From positions 60,996,707 through 61,060,706 of the forward strand of contig CM064420.1 in the NCBI GenBank assembly GCA_032690845.1: DNA of 64,000 bases, read 5' to 3'. Every line of letters starts with the position of its first letter. The first letter of the stretch is position 1. Positions 25,001 to 35,017 of this stretch are shown here, one piece after another. Position numbers and translations under genes: made by a program. The DNA is from Eleusine coracana subsp. coracana. Taxonomy: Eukaryota > Streptophyta > Magnoliopsida > Poales > Poaceae. A model generated the notes under the pieces. That model was not told the origin of the DNA, did not search any database, and saw only the letters and a program-made list of their open reading frames with translations.

Positions 25001-26164
25001 ACACAAAAATTAGCAAGAGTAAGCAAACAAGAAAGGATCCATTGCTACAAATGATATAGGAATATGATGAAATAACATAATCTGATTTCCTTGTAATCTT
25101 TCTTATTAGTTCCCAATCTATGCAAATAAAACAGTATAGAAAACTCAGTACACACTTGAACATTGAGATGGTGCTCGCGTTCCAGCTCAAGCAGAATGCT
25201 CTTCTCTAGGTTCCTTTTCTCCATCAGATGGTATGGTCCAACCTGGCCACCTAGTCCATCCTCTGATTCTTCAGAATCACTGCCAAGAAACAAAAAGGGA
25301 CTTAATTAAGAAAAGTAAAGCCCATTAGGCAAATTTCTGCACTACATGAAGTAAAAAAAAAAACATGTACATAAACCATAGTTAATAACTCAAGAATAGT
25401 GTTATGCTTCTTTGGTAATCCATTTATGCTAAGATAATGTAAATCATTTTGTCTACTTCAAAAGCCTGTAGAATGCGAAAGCCTCATCATTAGCTGCAGC
25501 AACCAATCCAGTTTAGCTAAAAAATGAGTAATGAAAAAAGATCAAACCACACCAATCACCAACTTCAAAAAGAATGCAACTACAGGCACCCAATTTGCAA
25601 GTACTAAGCAGCTCATTTTCAACATATGAAGGAGTAAAATTCTTCAAACTCGACATATCCATCCCGTTCATCACTGTACGGCGGTGCTGTGTTGTTAACA
25701 CCATTATTTCATTCTGTCGCCCCTGCCAATTAAATTGCAGATCAAACTTCTCACCTGGACTCCAGATCATTGCATGAGAATCTCGCACCATTGACCACGA
25801 TACCATGGGCTGCCTCATTGCTGCTCTCTTCATCATCGTCCGTGTCCTCATCATCGTCAATCCGCATAACGAATGCCTTCTCCCTTGCGCTACCATTGAC
25901 AGCCCTAAATTTATGAAATGGTAAAAACAGTTAGAACCTTATACTGTGGCAAGACATGAAAGTAGGAAACCTTAATGGTTGACATCGCAACGGAGCAAGA
26001 GCAGAGAGGAGAGATACCAATCCGGCAGCTGCTTCAGGGGCGTGGGCAGTGCAGCTTGGCGTGTGGCGTCGAGGGCGTCAAGCTCTGCAAGGACGTCGCC
26101 GAGCGTCCAGCTCGGGCGGGGGTCGAGGTTCCTGGGGCACCGCAGCTCCACGCGCTCGAATCCC
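19091..26164 (-). CDS. GLE1: GLE1 nucleoporin, mRNA export factor
   Basis: Fourteen in-phase exons: 26164-26018, 25904-25755, 25279-25156, 24729-24581, 24032-23861, 23583-23388, 22688-22594, 22403-22333, 21701-21620, 21358-21263, 20111-20028, 19790-19662, 19506-19384 and 19312-19091, for about 613 aa. A short start exon above 26164 is implied, because the first exon shown begins in mid-codon with no ATG; I could not locate it. Features in order: acidic stretch (RIDDDEDTDDDEESSNE), a long Glu/Lys/Arg/Ala-rich coiled coil over exons 4-6, then the GLE1 helical domain with YYRLIGYQEENGQLEST, HGLSEGWKWLAMFLNALPA and AGFALHKKYGSQFMKIL. GLE1 sits on the cytoplasmic face of the nuclear pore and, with IP6, activates the DEAD-box helicase that releases exported mRNA. 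The frame is intact. Confidence 0.93.
20427..20500 (-). pseudogene. Plastid-derived trnD-GUC relic inside a GLE1 intron
   Basis: On the minus strand, GTTCAACTGGTTAGAGCACC, CTGTCAAGTCGGAAG and GGGTTTGAGCCCCATCAGTC line up with the D arm, GUC anticodon loop and T arm of plastid tRNA-Asp as I remember it. Most of the roughly eight differences I noticed are C-to-T or G-to-A changes, and the 5' acceptor strand no longer pairs. It lies in the intron between 20111 and 21263. It is best read as a small nuclear insertion of plastid DNA, not as a functional tRNA gene. Flanking sequence (20340-20426) may belong to the same insertion. Confidence 0.75.
22060..22198. repeat. Small foldback element in a GLE1 intron
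   Basis: The ends are inverted: GTTTTTGTGGTG on the left and CGCCACAAAAAAC on the right. Inside are two direct copies of a 'cctaggcg.tgtgagggtggt..tcgccacaggac' unit (about 22075 and 22139), related to each other and partly complementary to the ends. It is GC-rich compared with the intron around it. It looks like a MITE, but I cannot assign a superfamily. Confidence 0.55.
24143..24424. repeat. Tourist-like (PIF/Harbinger) MITE in a GLE1 intron
   Basis: A 282-bp element begins GGCTACTCCCAATGGGA and ends TCCATTGGGACTAGCC, which are inverted complements with two differences. It is flanked by TAA on both sides (24140-24142 and 24425-24427). The trinucleotide duplication and the GGCTACTCCC terminus fit Tourist-like MITEs. 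Confidence 0.8.
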
Positions 26165-26966
26165 CTGTGAGGCGGAGAGAAACAGAGAAGGCAGAGGCAG
26201 GTCAGTCGCCGAGAACACCAACCCCAAGCGAGGCAGCAGCGTGCGGAAGCGGCGGCAGATTATACATTGGCTCGTTCCCGTCGTATCCACGGTTCTCCGG
26301 CGACTTGGAGCTCCCTCTGCCCCGCGTCCCAACGGCCCGGCCTTTTAGGGTTGGTTCCTGCGTGAGACGTACGCCGAGTCCGAAGCCACTTGGCACAGCA
26401 GGTCTAACATCTGCACGCACGCCGCGTCACCTCCAGGGTCGCGTCACGTGCACGCAGAAGAAGGCGGCGGGTCCGGGAGGAAGAGGCGATCAGGCGGAGT
26501 GGACAGGAGCGCCGGCGCCGCCGTCGGGGCTGCAACTCGATGGGATTTGGATAGGAATGGGAGGGCGGCGGAGGCGGCGCTCGCGGCCCGGCTGGAGAAG
26601 AGGTAGAGAGGAGCGGAGATTGCCGGAGACTCGTTATCTCCAACGGTTCACATCCAAATCGGAGACCCAAACACGGTAGTCCGACGGCTTCTGGAGCATC
26701 ACCCAAAAATCACTGTCTCCAACGGGAGACCAAAAATTGGGCCGGGCGGAGAGCTTGGACGGCCGGAGCTCGCAAGAGCCGGTGGGGGAGGCGGAGCTCG
26801 GCCGGCCGTCAGGAGCTCGGGGAGGCGGAGCTGCTGCTCCAGGCGCGCGCCGGCTGGGGAGGCGGGGATGCTGCGGGGTAGACGGAGCTTGGATCTCGGC
26901 CGACGGCTCCTGGAATTCGGCCGGCGGCTGGGGAGGCGGGTTGCGTCGGAGCAGGGGGCGAGGGAG

Positions 26967-27110
26967 GCAGGGGCGCGGCGAGGTGCGCCGGAGCGGAGCA
27001 CGAGAGCGCCGGCGGCGGGGGAGGCAGGGGCACGGCGGGGTGCGCCGGAGTGGGGCACGAGGGCGCCGGCGGCGGGGGAGGCAGGGGCGCGGCAGGGTGC
27101 GCCGGCGACC
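26967..27110. repeat. GC-rich tandem repeat, about 57-bp unit, 2.7 copies
   Basis: A unit starting GAGGCAGGGGCGCGGC and containing GGTGCGCCGGAG and GCGCCGGCGGCGG is repeated in tandem with few differences. Because 57 is divisible by three, all frames stay open on both strands, which explains the long reading frames here. Confidence 0.75.
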
Positions 27111-27173
27111 GGGGATGTGGGGGGCGGGAGCTGGCGACGGGCGGAGCGGACGGGAGTTGGCGACTGGGCCTCG

Positions 27174-27705
27174 TATTTGTGGGTATAACTGGTCAAGTGG
27201 GCCGGTCTAAATGGGCTGGCATGAGACCCGTCTAATTTGGCAAGACCCGGCATAATGTTTGACGGGCCATGCCGGCCCGTAGCACGGTCCGTTAGGCCGA
27301 CCCAAGCATGACCCGTTTAGCATGGTCCATCTAGCCCGGGTAATAGCCCGTAAGTTATGGCCTATCAAATAAAATGATTAATATTTTAATATTTATATTA
27401 AAATTATATTTTTTTAGTTCAAATTTATTGATTGAAATATTTTTGTATATAAATATTTAAATTTTAGAAAAAAAACGAGTATATAAAATTTAATTGAGTT
27501 TCAGGCCAGCCCAACCCAAATAACCCGTCGGGCCAACAAGCCGGACCGGTCCATGTAAGACAAAGCGTATTATGCTTAGGCTTGGATACAGGCCCGTCAA
27601 ACCAGCACGGCCCAACCTGTTAAATAGATGGGCCGTGTCAGCCCGTTAACCCTACAGCGACCTATGATGGGCTCGTGCCAGACCGGCCAGGTATATTTGT
27701 GGGTA
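27174..27705. repeat. Grass GC-motif repeat element with flanking direct repeat
   Basis: The interval carries many versions of 'gggccgtgccggcccg' and 'agcccgt' motifs at both ends around an AT-rich centre. A 12-bp direct repeat, TATTTGTGGGTA, flanks it (27174-27185 and 27694-27705), which may be a target-site duplication. A related element is at 38245-38790. Confidence 0.55.
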
Positions 27706-28484
27706 GCGACCCATGCCTTTTCCAATTTAGATGTCCTGTTTAGATTCTCTGTTGGAAGCTGTTTTTGTAGTTTTTAGATCTATTTTAGATTTTTTTTTTT
27801 TGAAACTATCTATTTTGGATTTGGACCCGTTGGAGTCAAATGGTACGTTTGCCAAAGCACACATTTTTGCCCCTAAGATTCGTTGCATGAATGCCATTGA
27901 AACAACACAGCTGCCAATAAAATTGAACAGAGCTCTCGTTGCATAAATGTCCGAATAGTGAGCTTAGTGAAGAATATCTATGCTAAAATTTATAGGGAAC
28001 ACACTCATTGGGGCTCAACATATAGCACAGCTATGAACATTTAGTCTCACTTTGACGACAACACATGGTAGTTAAGCTAAATCGCGTCGAATTTAGAAGC
28101 CAATTAATGTAATCGAATATCTTAAGTACAGCATGTCAGTACAAAGTTAGCTCGTATTCTGTACCTCCGTGACTTGGTTGGCGCCGTCTGGGCTGTTGCT
28201 TGATGTTTGTTTCTTATCCCGTGCGTCGCCCGCCCTGCCCAATGCTGCCTGCTCCCGGCGCGAGCAGCCTGCCCACCAAGCGCGGCAGCGGCAGCGGCAT
28301 GCTCTCCGCACGAGCTGCCTGCCATCCAACCGCTGCAGCCGCCTGCCCGGCCCGCGCCGCCCCGTTCCGACATATAAGCTGTTTTCCTATAAGCCCTTCG
28401 AAACGGACCAAAGAGGCTGGCGACCCCTTTCCGTATGTCTCTGAGCCTGTTGCTCGTCCTCCTCCTCGGCGGTGGATCGTGGAC

Positions 28485-28486
<2 letters not shown>

Positions 28487-28515
<29 letters not shown>
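28487..28515. repeat. Poly-G run of 29
   Basis: An uninterrupted run of 29 G lies inside the GH5 pseudogene, in place of the normal short stretch between WIVDE and RVKLACVN. It may be a true homopolymer expansion or an assembly error. Confidence 0.8.
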
Positions 28516-28518
<3 letters not shown>

Positions 28519-29204
28519 CGGGTGAAGCTGGCGTGCGTGAACTTGGCGTCGCACCTGGTGGTGACCGAGGGGCTGGGGCGGTAGGAAGACTGGTACACGT
28601 ACATGCAGGCAGCGGGGCGCGGAGGCGGTGCACGCGGCGAACCAGGCCTCGAGCGCTAGCTGGTGATCATGGGCGGGCTGGGGTACGAGTGTACGACCTG
28701 TCCTTCCTCGCCACGCGCCAGGTGGGCGTCACCTTTTTGGGCGACAACAAGCTGGTGAGTGTTGGAGGTGCACTGGTACAGCTTCTCGGACGCGCGCGAA
28801 CGCCAACGAACGAGTTCCTGGTTCTTCCCGCGCGTGACGGCGGAGCTGGACCTGGACTGGGCGCTGTGGGCGCTCCAGGGGAGCTACCGGCGTGGCGGGC
28901 ATGGACGAGGCGTACGGCGTGGTCGACTGGTCATGGACCCGTGCTCCAGCGGGTCCAGGCGCTGCAGCGCTCCGCGGGCCGGGATACGCCGTGCACGCTC
29001 CTCTTCCACCCGTTCACGGGCCTCTGCGCGGCGCGGGCTGCCTCGAAGGCAACGGCCACGACGCTGGAGCTTGGCCCGTGCAACGAGACGGACGCGTGGG
29101 CGTACGCCCCGCCGGCGTCGAGGCTGATGTTGAAAGACGCCGCCGCGACGACAATGGCGGGGCTCCTCCTCCAGTGCCTGCGGGCGGACGGGTGCGGCTC
29201 AGCG

Positions 29205-29522
29205 CCGTCGCCTGTTTATGCTTTTGTTTATCTGAAAATCACTACCAAACAATTTGGTTAGAAGTGCTTTTGATGTACTAGATATAAAAAGTGACTCTTC
29301 TAAAATATCTAAAATCAGAAAGCAGCAAAATGATACTTTTTTCAGCTTTTCTTTTACCCCTTCACCTCAAAAATAAGTAGAAGCTGTTTTACCAAACAAC
29401 TCAAGAAGTTGTTTTGATAAAGAAGTTATTTTTTACACAAAAACTGTTTTGAGAAAAGCTAAACTAAAAACAAAATCTGTTTTTCTAAAAATCTATAGCA
29501 AACGGACCCATATGCTGAAGTA
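29205..29522. repeat. AT-rich insertion in the GH5 pseudogene flanked by duplicated coding sequence
   Basis: About 300 bp of AT-rich DNA separates two copies of a short coding stretch ('ggggctcctcct', 'gtgcctgcgggc', 'ggctcagcgc'), at 29157-29210 and 29526-29600. It contains repeated AGAAGCTG and AAAAGC motifs typical of small hAT-like elements. I cannot define its ends. Confidence 0.5.
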
Positions 29523-29853
29523 CACCGCCGGGGCTCCTCCTGCCGTGCCTGCGGGCAGAAGGGCGCGGTCAGCCCTCGCGGCTCAGCGCAGTCACCTGCG
29601 GTGACGCGATGTCGACGTGGCGCCTCGTGTCGGAGTCCGGGATGCACGTCGCCGTCGACGAGACGGACGGCGGCGGGATGCTGTGCCTAGACGTGGCCGC
29701 GCGCGGACGGGAGGAGCGTCGTGACCAACCCGTGCGCGGGGACGGGGAGTGCGACCCGGAGCGCCAGTGGTTCAAGCTCGTCACCAGCAGCACCAGGAGC
29801 GTCGCACGCAGGATCAAACCGGAGGGACCTGTGCTTGCCCCGGCCGTCGTTTA

Positions 29854-30875
29854 GATCCGGTCGCCGAACGGGACGTTGCAGGTGCCCGATAGAATGACTG
29901 CGGTGGTACAGCACACTGCTTCCAGCGATTGGCGAAGGGACTACAAATTTGGCCTATTAATCTGCAATTAATTGGTACGTGCTAAGTTGCTGTTGAGAGT
30001 ATGGCCGATGAAAGTACCAGAGGCAGAATTGCGAACTCAACAGTGCGTTTGAGAGCTCCAACCGAGGGCGGAACTTAAGACTCCCCGGATGGGCGTGTGG
30101 GTTCCGCAGTCCGTGCAGGAACCAAAGATCATGGGCGTCTTAACGACCCTGCTTCGTACGTGATTCCACGATAAACAAACGGTCACGTCCACGCGACCCA
30201 TTGCATGCACTTGAAAGGGATCGGAGTCGCTGCGTGCGTGACACACAGGTGACAGGTCCATGCAACAAAGAAACGGCTTTATTACCTATCTATCTATCTA
30301 TCCAAACTCACGTATGTACGTACAGAACGTCGGCTGGAAAATTAAGCTGCCTTTTTAATTCCTTATTCCGCCGACAATGCAGATGAACGTGCACACGCAA
30401 TCCGAAAGAACAAGCACTTACATTGCACCGAGCCTGTGACTCATTTGGTGCTCACTGCTCAGCCCACTCTTTTTGACGAGAACGCGTACACATGAACATA
30501 TGGGAAAAGAGAGAGAAAAAAAACAGCATAATAATACACGGATATTAAGATGAAATATACATAGACTGACAAACCAGAGCACGTATATAATAACATGTAT
30601 GGACCTTCATGTAATCCTCCGAGTCACATGAGAACTTGCATGCATGTCTTGAAACTTGAATCCTTGAGCAGCAGCCGGCCGCCGGCATATTCCTTCCTTC
30701 CCGGTGTAGCACCGCTTCAGCTGAAAGGGCTACTACGAGAGCAGGAGCAGCTCCTCGTCAGCCTTACCCTGTCCGGCAAGAAGACCGATATATATGTTGA
30801 GTCATGTGTAGTGTAAGCTAAGATATACTCCTACTCGATTGATAACACATAAAAAGGAACTTGAGGAGAGACAGG
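29854..30875. other. Intergenic, 3' flank of the P450 gene
   Basis: No gene is supported. It contains a short TATC microsatellite near 30284-30302. The right end should hold the 3' UTR of the P450 gene. Confidence 0.45.
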
Positions 30876-32471
30876 TCATGCTGAGATCAATGAACCACCA
30901 CTGACCTCTTGGGTAAGTTGTGGCTCTTGCTGGTGCTCCCGGGCGGTGAAGCGCACCATGAGGCCGTTCTTCATGTAGAGCGTGGTGTTGAGCTTGGGCT
31001 TGACCTCCTGCCCGGGCAGCACCTCCACCTTAAACCTCTCCAGCACCGCCGCCGCCGCGGTCTTCATCTGCGTGTACGCGAACCGCTTCCCGACGCAGAG
31101 CCTTGGCCCGGCGTTGAACACCACGTACTTGAACGTGCTCTCCCCTGCGCCCGCCGCGAACTTGTCTCCCTTCATCCACCTCTCCGGCTTGAACTCGAGG
31201 CAGTCGTCGCCCCACGCCGCCGCGTCCCGGCCCATCCCGTACGTGTAGTAGATGACGCGCTGGCCCGCCCGGATCACGGACCCGTCGGGCAGCACGTCGT
31301 CCGCCACCGCCTCCTTGAAGTCGGCCGGCACGGGCGGGTACAGCCGCATGGTCTCGGTCAGCGCCGCGTGGAGGTAGTCCATTCTCGCCACGTCGCCTCG
31401 GGCTGCGCGGATGTCGTGGAGGACGCGGGACTCGACGTGCGGGTGGGAGGATAGGAGGTGGAAGAACCAGGCCAGCGCGACGGAGCTGGTGTCCCGTCCC
31501 GCCAGGATGAAGCTGACGCAGAAGTCACGGAGGAACGCGTCCGAGTACCCCTCCTCTGACGACGACGACATGATGAGGAGACGTGACAGCAGGTCGCACC
31601 GGTCGTCGAGGTTCCCCAGCTTGCGCAGCTCGGCGCGGCGCTCGTCCACGGTGCGCTGCGCGAACTCCCGCACGGCGCGCGCGGCCTCCGCGAGCTCGCG
31701 CTCCCCGCCCACCCGGAGCCGCCGCTTCGCCTTCCACACGAACGGCGGCGTCACGAACCGCGCCAGCGAGAGCTCCGTCGCGCGCTCGAACGCCCGCGCG
31801 AAGGGCACATCCGGGAGCCCTTCGCCGTCGCCGGCGCCGAGGCAGCCCGTGTCGGCCCCGAACGCGGCGGCGCAGATGTTGTCGAAGGTGAACCGGAGCA
31901 GCACGTCCTGCAGGTCCACCACCACGACGCCGCCTTCGCTCTCCGCGACGCGCGCCAGAAGCGGGACAAGGCGCCCGTGCACGAGCCGGTCGATGGTGCC
32001 GGCCGAGAAGGCGAGGAACCGCGCCGAGTGCATCTCGGCGGTGGCCGCGCGGCGCTGCGCGCGCCACGCGTCGCCGTCGGCGTTGAAGATCCCTTCGCCC
32101 AGCAGCTCCGCGAACCGCTCACGGTAGTAGGGGCCCTTGGGGTAGTTGGCGAAGTTGGCGCGGAGGACGTGCTCCACGTTGGCGGGGACGGAGGTGATCA
32201 CGCCCGAGGACCCGCCACCCCACATGCCGCGGTACGGGAACGTGCCGCCGGCGCTGGCAAGCGCCGCGGAGCCCCAGTCGTAGATGTCGTCCAGGTGCAC
32301 GAACAGGGTCGGGATCACGCCCAGCACCGGCCACAGCATCGGCGCGCCGCGGGGAGACGACACCAGGCTCGCCGCCGCGCTGCACGCGAACAGCACCGCC
32401 GCGGCCATCATCACGTCGGACGCGCGCACGTACTCGCCCACGAACCCAAGCACCGTGGACACGACCGCCAT
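30876..32471 (-). CDS. Cytochrome P450, CYP86-type fatty-acid hydroxylase
   Basis: A single-exon protein of 531 aa, normal for the CYP86 clan. An N-terminal hydrophobic anchor (MMAAAVLFACSAAASLV) precedes a WPVLGVIP hinge. Diagnostic sites are FANYPKGPYYRERF, ILAGRDTSS in the I helix, ETMRLYPPVP with the ExxR pair, and the haem loop FNAGPRLCVGKRFA with axial Cys459. All essential P450 residues are present. CYP86-clan enzymes sit on the ER membrane and hydroxylate the omega end of fatty acids for cutin, suberin or related polymers, so that is the inferred role. I cannot separate CYP86B from the grass CYP86E group by eye. A TATA box lies about 260 bp upstream. Lack of introns is common among CYP86 and CYP94 genes. 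Confidence 0.9.
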   Translation of the reverse strand: MAVVSTVLGFVGEYVRASDVMMAAAVLFACSAAASLVSSPRGAPMLWPVLGVIPTLFVHLDDIYDWGSAALASAGGTFPYRGMWGGGSSGVITSVPANVEHVLRANFANYPKGPYYRERFAELLGEGIFNADGDAWRAQRRAATAEMHSARFLAFSAGTIDRLVHGRLVPLLARVAESEGGVVVVDLQDVLLRFTFDNICAAAFGADTGCLGAGDGEGLPDVPFARAFERATELSLARFVTPPFVWKAKRRLRVGGERELAEAARAVREFAQRTVDERRAELRKLGNLDDRCDLLSRLLIMSSSSEEGYSDAFLRDFCVSFILAGRDTSSVALAWFFHLLSSHPHVESRVLHDIRAARGDVARMDYLHAALTETMRLYPPVPADFKEAVADDVLPDGSVIRAGQRVIYYTYGMGRDAAAWGDDCLEFKPERWMKGDKFAAGAGESTFKYVVFNAGPRLCVGKRFAYTQMKTAAAAVLERFKVEVLPGQEVKPKLNTTLYMKNGLMVRFTAREHQQEPQLTQEVSGGSLISA

Positions 32472-32600
32472 CCCTGAATATCACTATACTTACTTACCAG
32501 CAGCTCCGACGATTACTGATCGACGTGCCGGGATCGATGAGCTTAATTTGTTTTTGTCTTGTATATATGGAATCAGTGATCCAGCGACTCTCCTTGTGTG

Positions 32601-32627
32601 CATATATATATATACACACACACACAC
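32601..32627. repeat. (TA)n(CA)n microsatellite in the P450 5' leader
   Basis: An alternating CATATATATATATA run passes into ACACACACACAC between the P450 TATA box and its start codon, so it would be transcribed in the 5' UTR. Confidence 0.85.
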
Positions 32628-32726
32628 GCTCGTGGTGGTTGCGCGTGTGCGGTGCAGGAGGCGGTACACTGTTCGGTGGTTGGTGTATCCCGCGTACTTT
32701 GGGACGGGGTGGAAGAGCGCGACCGG

Positions 32727-32735
32727 TATTTATAG
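32727..32735 (-). promoter_or_regulatory. TATA box of the P450 gene
   Basis: The minus strand reads CCCTATAAATACCGG, an almost perfect plant TATA box, about 256 bp upstream of the start codon. The predicted leader would be about 225 nt. Confidence 0.65.
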
Positions 32736-35017
32736 GGAACCGGGGTGCAGTGGCAGCTGCTTGTTCACTCTCGCTCGATCGCCCCCGGTGCCGTGCTGGA
32801 TCGTCAAGCGGTTCGGGAATTGATTCCCTCGAAGCCGAACGGCATTTACGCCCGTGTCATGGCGGTTTGCGCCCAAGTTTGGAAAGGGGAGCCTCCATGC
32901 TCGGGTTAATGAGGTAGTACTCCTACAGTAGTGCCGTGACACTGGAGTCTGGAGCCGCCTAGGAGCGGCAGTGGCTTCCTTTATTCCCTTCTTTTGCGCT
33001 ACTGCTGCAAGCAGAGGCTTCTTCGCTCAAACTGGCACGGCGCTTGCCATAAAATCGCTTGTCTGATGTGCCGTTTCGGGGCTGCGATCTGTAGGCGAGA
33101 GGAAAAAGCTTCATCTCTTCTAGCGTGTGCTTACTTTCTGTAGGCCTGTGATCTTGATGAGTAAATGACAGCGCTCTGCTTCCCAACGGAGTTTTGTACT
33201 CGTAGTGCATAAAAACTACACAGACACAGAGGCACACATTTACGATTGGCGATGCAAATAGAAATAGGAGGCGAATTCTCGACACTCGCGACACGGCTAA
33301 AACTGACGTGACGCCTCCCGTAGGTTACGGCCTCACGGATCGCGGGATCGAATTGCGGCAGCATAATCTCGACTCGACGCTAGCCGATCCGGCACCTCCC
33401 ACGCAGGTTTCCTTAAACCGCCAGGGAAGCATCGGATCCCGTCGAAAGAACTCGTGCCGCCGTTCAAGAAAAGAAAGCAAAGGAAGAGGGAACAACACCG
33501 GGGGACAACGATGGTGCTGCACAGTTATTCTACTCTCGCTTAGCAAGCAAGGGGAAAAACACCTTCCGCGTGTTGCGGCTACGAGGATCCTTCTTGCAGC
33601 AGTACTGGCAATGAAAACAAAACATTTATCTCATTCAGGAAATAGTAGATAGAAAACAAAAGGAATTTAACAGAACAACACGCCATTCAAGAAAAGGTGT
33701 TTCACAGAAATGGAGTACGCGGTTTCTGGCATTGGAGTGAGAGTGAAGGTCCTGCACCTTGGTTGGGTTCAAAAACCAATCAAATGACAACTCGATCTCT
33801 GCAGGCGTACATCACTTTTTTTAAAAAATAAGCCATGGCAAGCGTGCAGTCAGCTTTTGGATTATTTTTTTTCACAATCCATTTAACAGCTCTGTTTTGC
33901 GAACAGGTCTTTACCGTAGTGGTAAGGTGCCTTAATAGCACCTCTTAGGTCCCGTATTCGATTTTCAGTGGGAGTAAATTTCCAGCCTAGGTTATAAAAA
34001 TTCTCTCACCTTTCCCCTAAACCAAAGCATATATAAGACCCTGCCTGAAGTCAATCGGTGCAGACGTTGCTCCTGATTTAAGGTCAGTGCACTATAAAAG
34101 TTCTCACACAGGCTAAAAAAAAAGGTCACCATGTCAAGAGGGGAGGGGGGTTCGGGAATTTTCTAGATCTGTGTGAGAAGATCCTTCTTCTTAAAACAAT
34201 GCCGTTGGGACGATCTTATCCCGGCAGGTCTAGTTTTTTTTATTTATAAAATAAATTGTTTTGGAGGTTACATTTATTTGTTCTGGTGACAAATTCAGAA
34301 AAAATGTGTACTTAACATTAGATAACTATGTTAGCTATATTCTTCAGGTCCTTTGATGCGGTTGTGAGTTCCAAATCCCCAATCATTAGATAACTATGTT
34401 CCGGCAGGTCCTTTCACGTAAGTTAACCAACGCAATCTGGATAACTACTTGAAGAATGGGATACGCAAGTAAAATCTGCAGACCATATATCCTGAACAAT
34501 GATCGAAAGGTGGCCCAGCTTATCTAGCGTACACCAAAGTTAGGATCATATAATCATCAGGATGTCTGTTCCATTTCTCAAATCTTAGATACCTGAAAAA
34601 AGCTAGTAATTCAAAGGAGATCAAGCTTTGATAAAAGTGGCTGAACAGCATGTACTTCCCTGTTGGGAGAAATATGTATGGTTACATGGCTAAAACTTTT
34701 ACAAGCCGCACCAATCAGAATCAGGCTGCACTCGGACAAATATTATACAGCTGAGAGAATAAATAAAGTCATACAATTGAAAGATTCAGCATTTCAACCT
34801 TCAAGAAAATGCATCAAGGATATCATGCTTACTTGGCAGGACAAGGCTAAATTGACAACAAGCTATCCAGTATGGGTGCAATTGACAGTTAAGGTCAACA
34901 TATTTTTGATGCTGTACACAATAAACTTTGAGGACTGAAATTGAGGTAGTGCAATGAAATGGTGGATATGTTACAACTCTTGCAACAGAAGTGGCCTTTT
35001 CGTCTCAGTTCCATCCA
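32736..35017. other. Intergenic: P450 upstream region and VPS20 3' flank
   Basis: No gene is supported. A tRNA-derived SINE-like sequence is at about 33899-34240. A short near-duplicate 'cattagataactatgtt' occurs near 34316 and 34383. Confidence 0.45.
33899..34240 (+). repeat. tRNA-derived SINE-like element
   Basis: The 5' part reads TACCGTAGTGGTAAGGTGCC and then GGTCCCGTATTCGATTTTC, in the order and spacing of the A and B boxes of an RNA polymerase III promoter. The 3' end is T-rich. The word TGTTTTG occurs on both sides (near 33890 and 34257) as a possible short target duplication. The exact borders are uncertain. Confidence 0.5.

Larger units (their letters stand above)
26165..28440. other. 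GC-rich intergenic region, no supported gene
   Basis: The left end holds the GLE1 promoter and its unseen start exon; ACCCTAAAAGGCC near 26340 on the minus strand looks like 5' UTR. From 26740 to 27200 the DNA is very GC-rich with tandem repeats and open Pro- or Gly-rich frames on both strands, which I regard as compositional. A repeat element occupies 27174-27705. From 27720 to 28440 I see nothing. Confidence 0.4.
28441..29853 (+). pseudogene. GH5 cellulase-like protein, truncated and scrambled
   Basis: Pieces matching plant glycoside hydrolase family 5 proteins occur in the right order but in different frames: RWIVDE near 28470, RVKLACVNLASHLVV near 28520, DWYTYMQA near 28590, VIMGGLGYE near 28665, LSFLATRQVGVTFLGDNKL near 28700, EVHWYSFSDAR near 28765, AELDLDWALWALQGSY near 28840, GMDEAYGVVDWSWTRA near 28895, then WRLVSESGMHVAVDE near 29615 and DPERQWFKLVTSSTRSVA near 29755. 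A large part of the N-terminal catalytic domain is missing between the second and third pieces. A 29-base G run replaces coding sequence at 28487, an AT-rich insertion splits the C-terminal region, and frames shift repeatedly. The 353-codon open frame at 28200-29261 is mostly out of frame with the homology. The gene is dead. Confidence 0.75.

Noticed and set aside
26699..27253. A 184-codon Pro/Ala-rich frame (minus) and a 157-codon Gly-rich frame (plus)
   Set aside because: Both overlap the 57-bp GC tandem repeat, show no domain and are explained by composition.
28200..29261. A 353-codon open frame on the plus strand
   Set aside because: GH5 homology blocks inside it fall in several frames, and it spans a 29-base G-run; it is an accidental frame over a pseudogene.
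31411..32127. Long antisense frames across the P450 gene
   Set aside because: They are mirror frames caused by the GC-rich third codon positions of the P450; Arg/Ser-rich and without domains.
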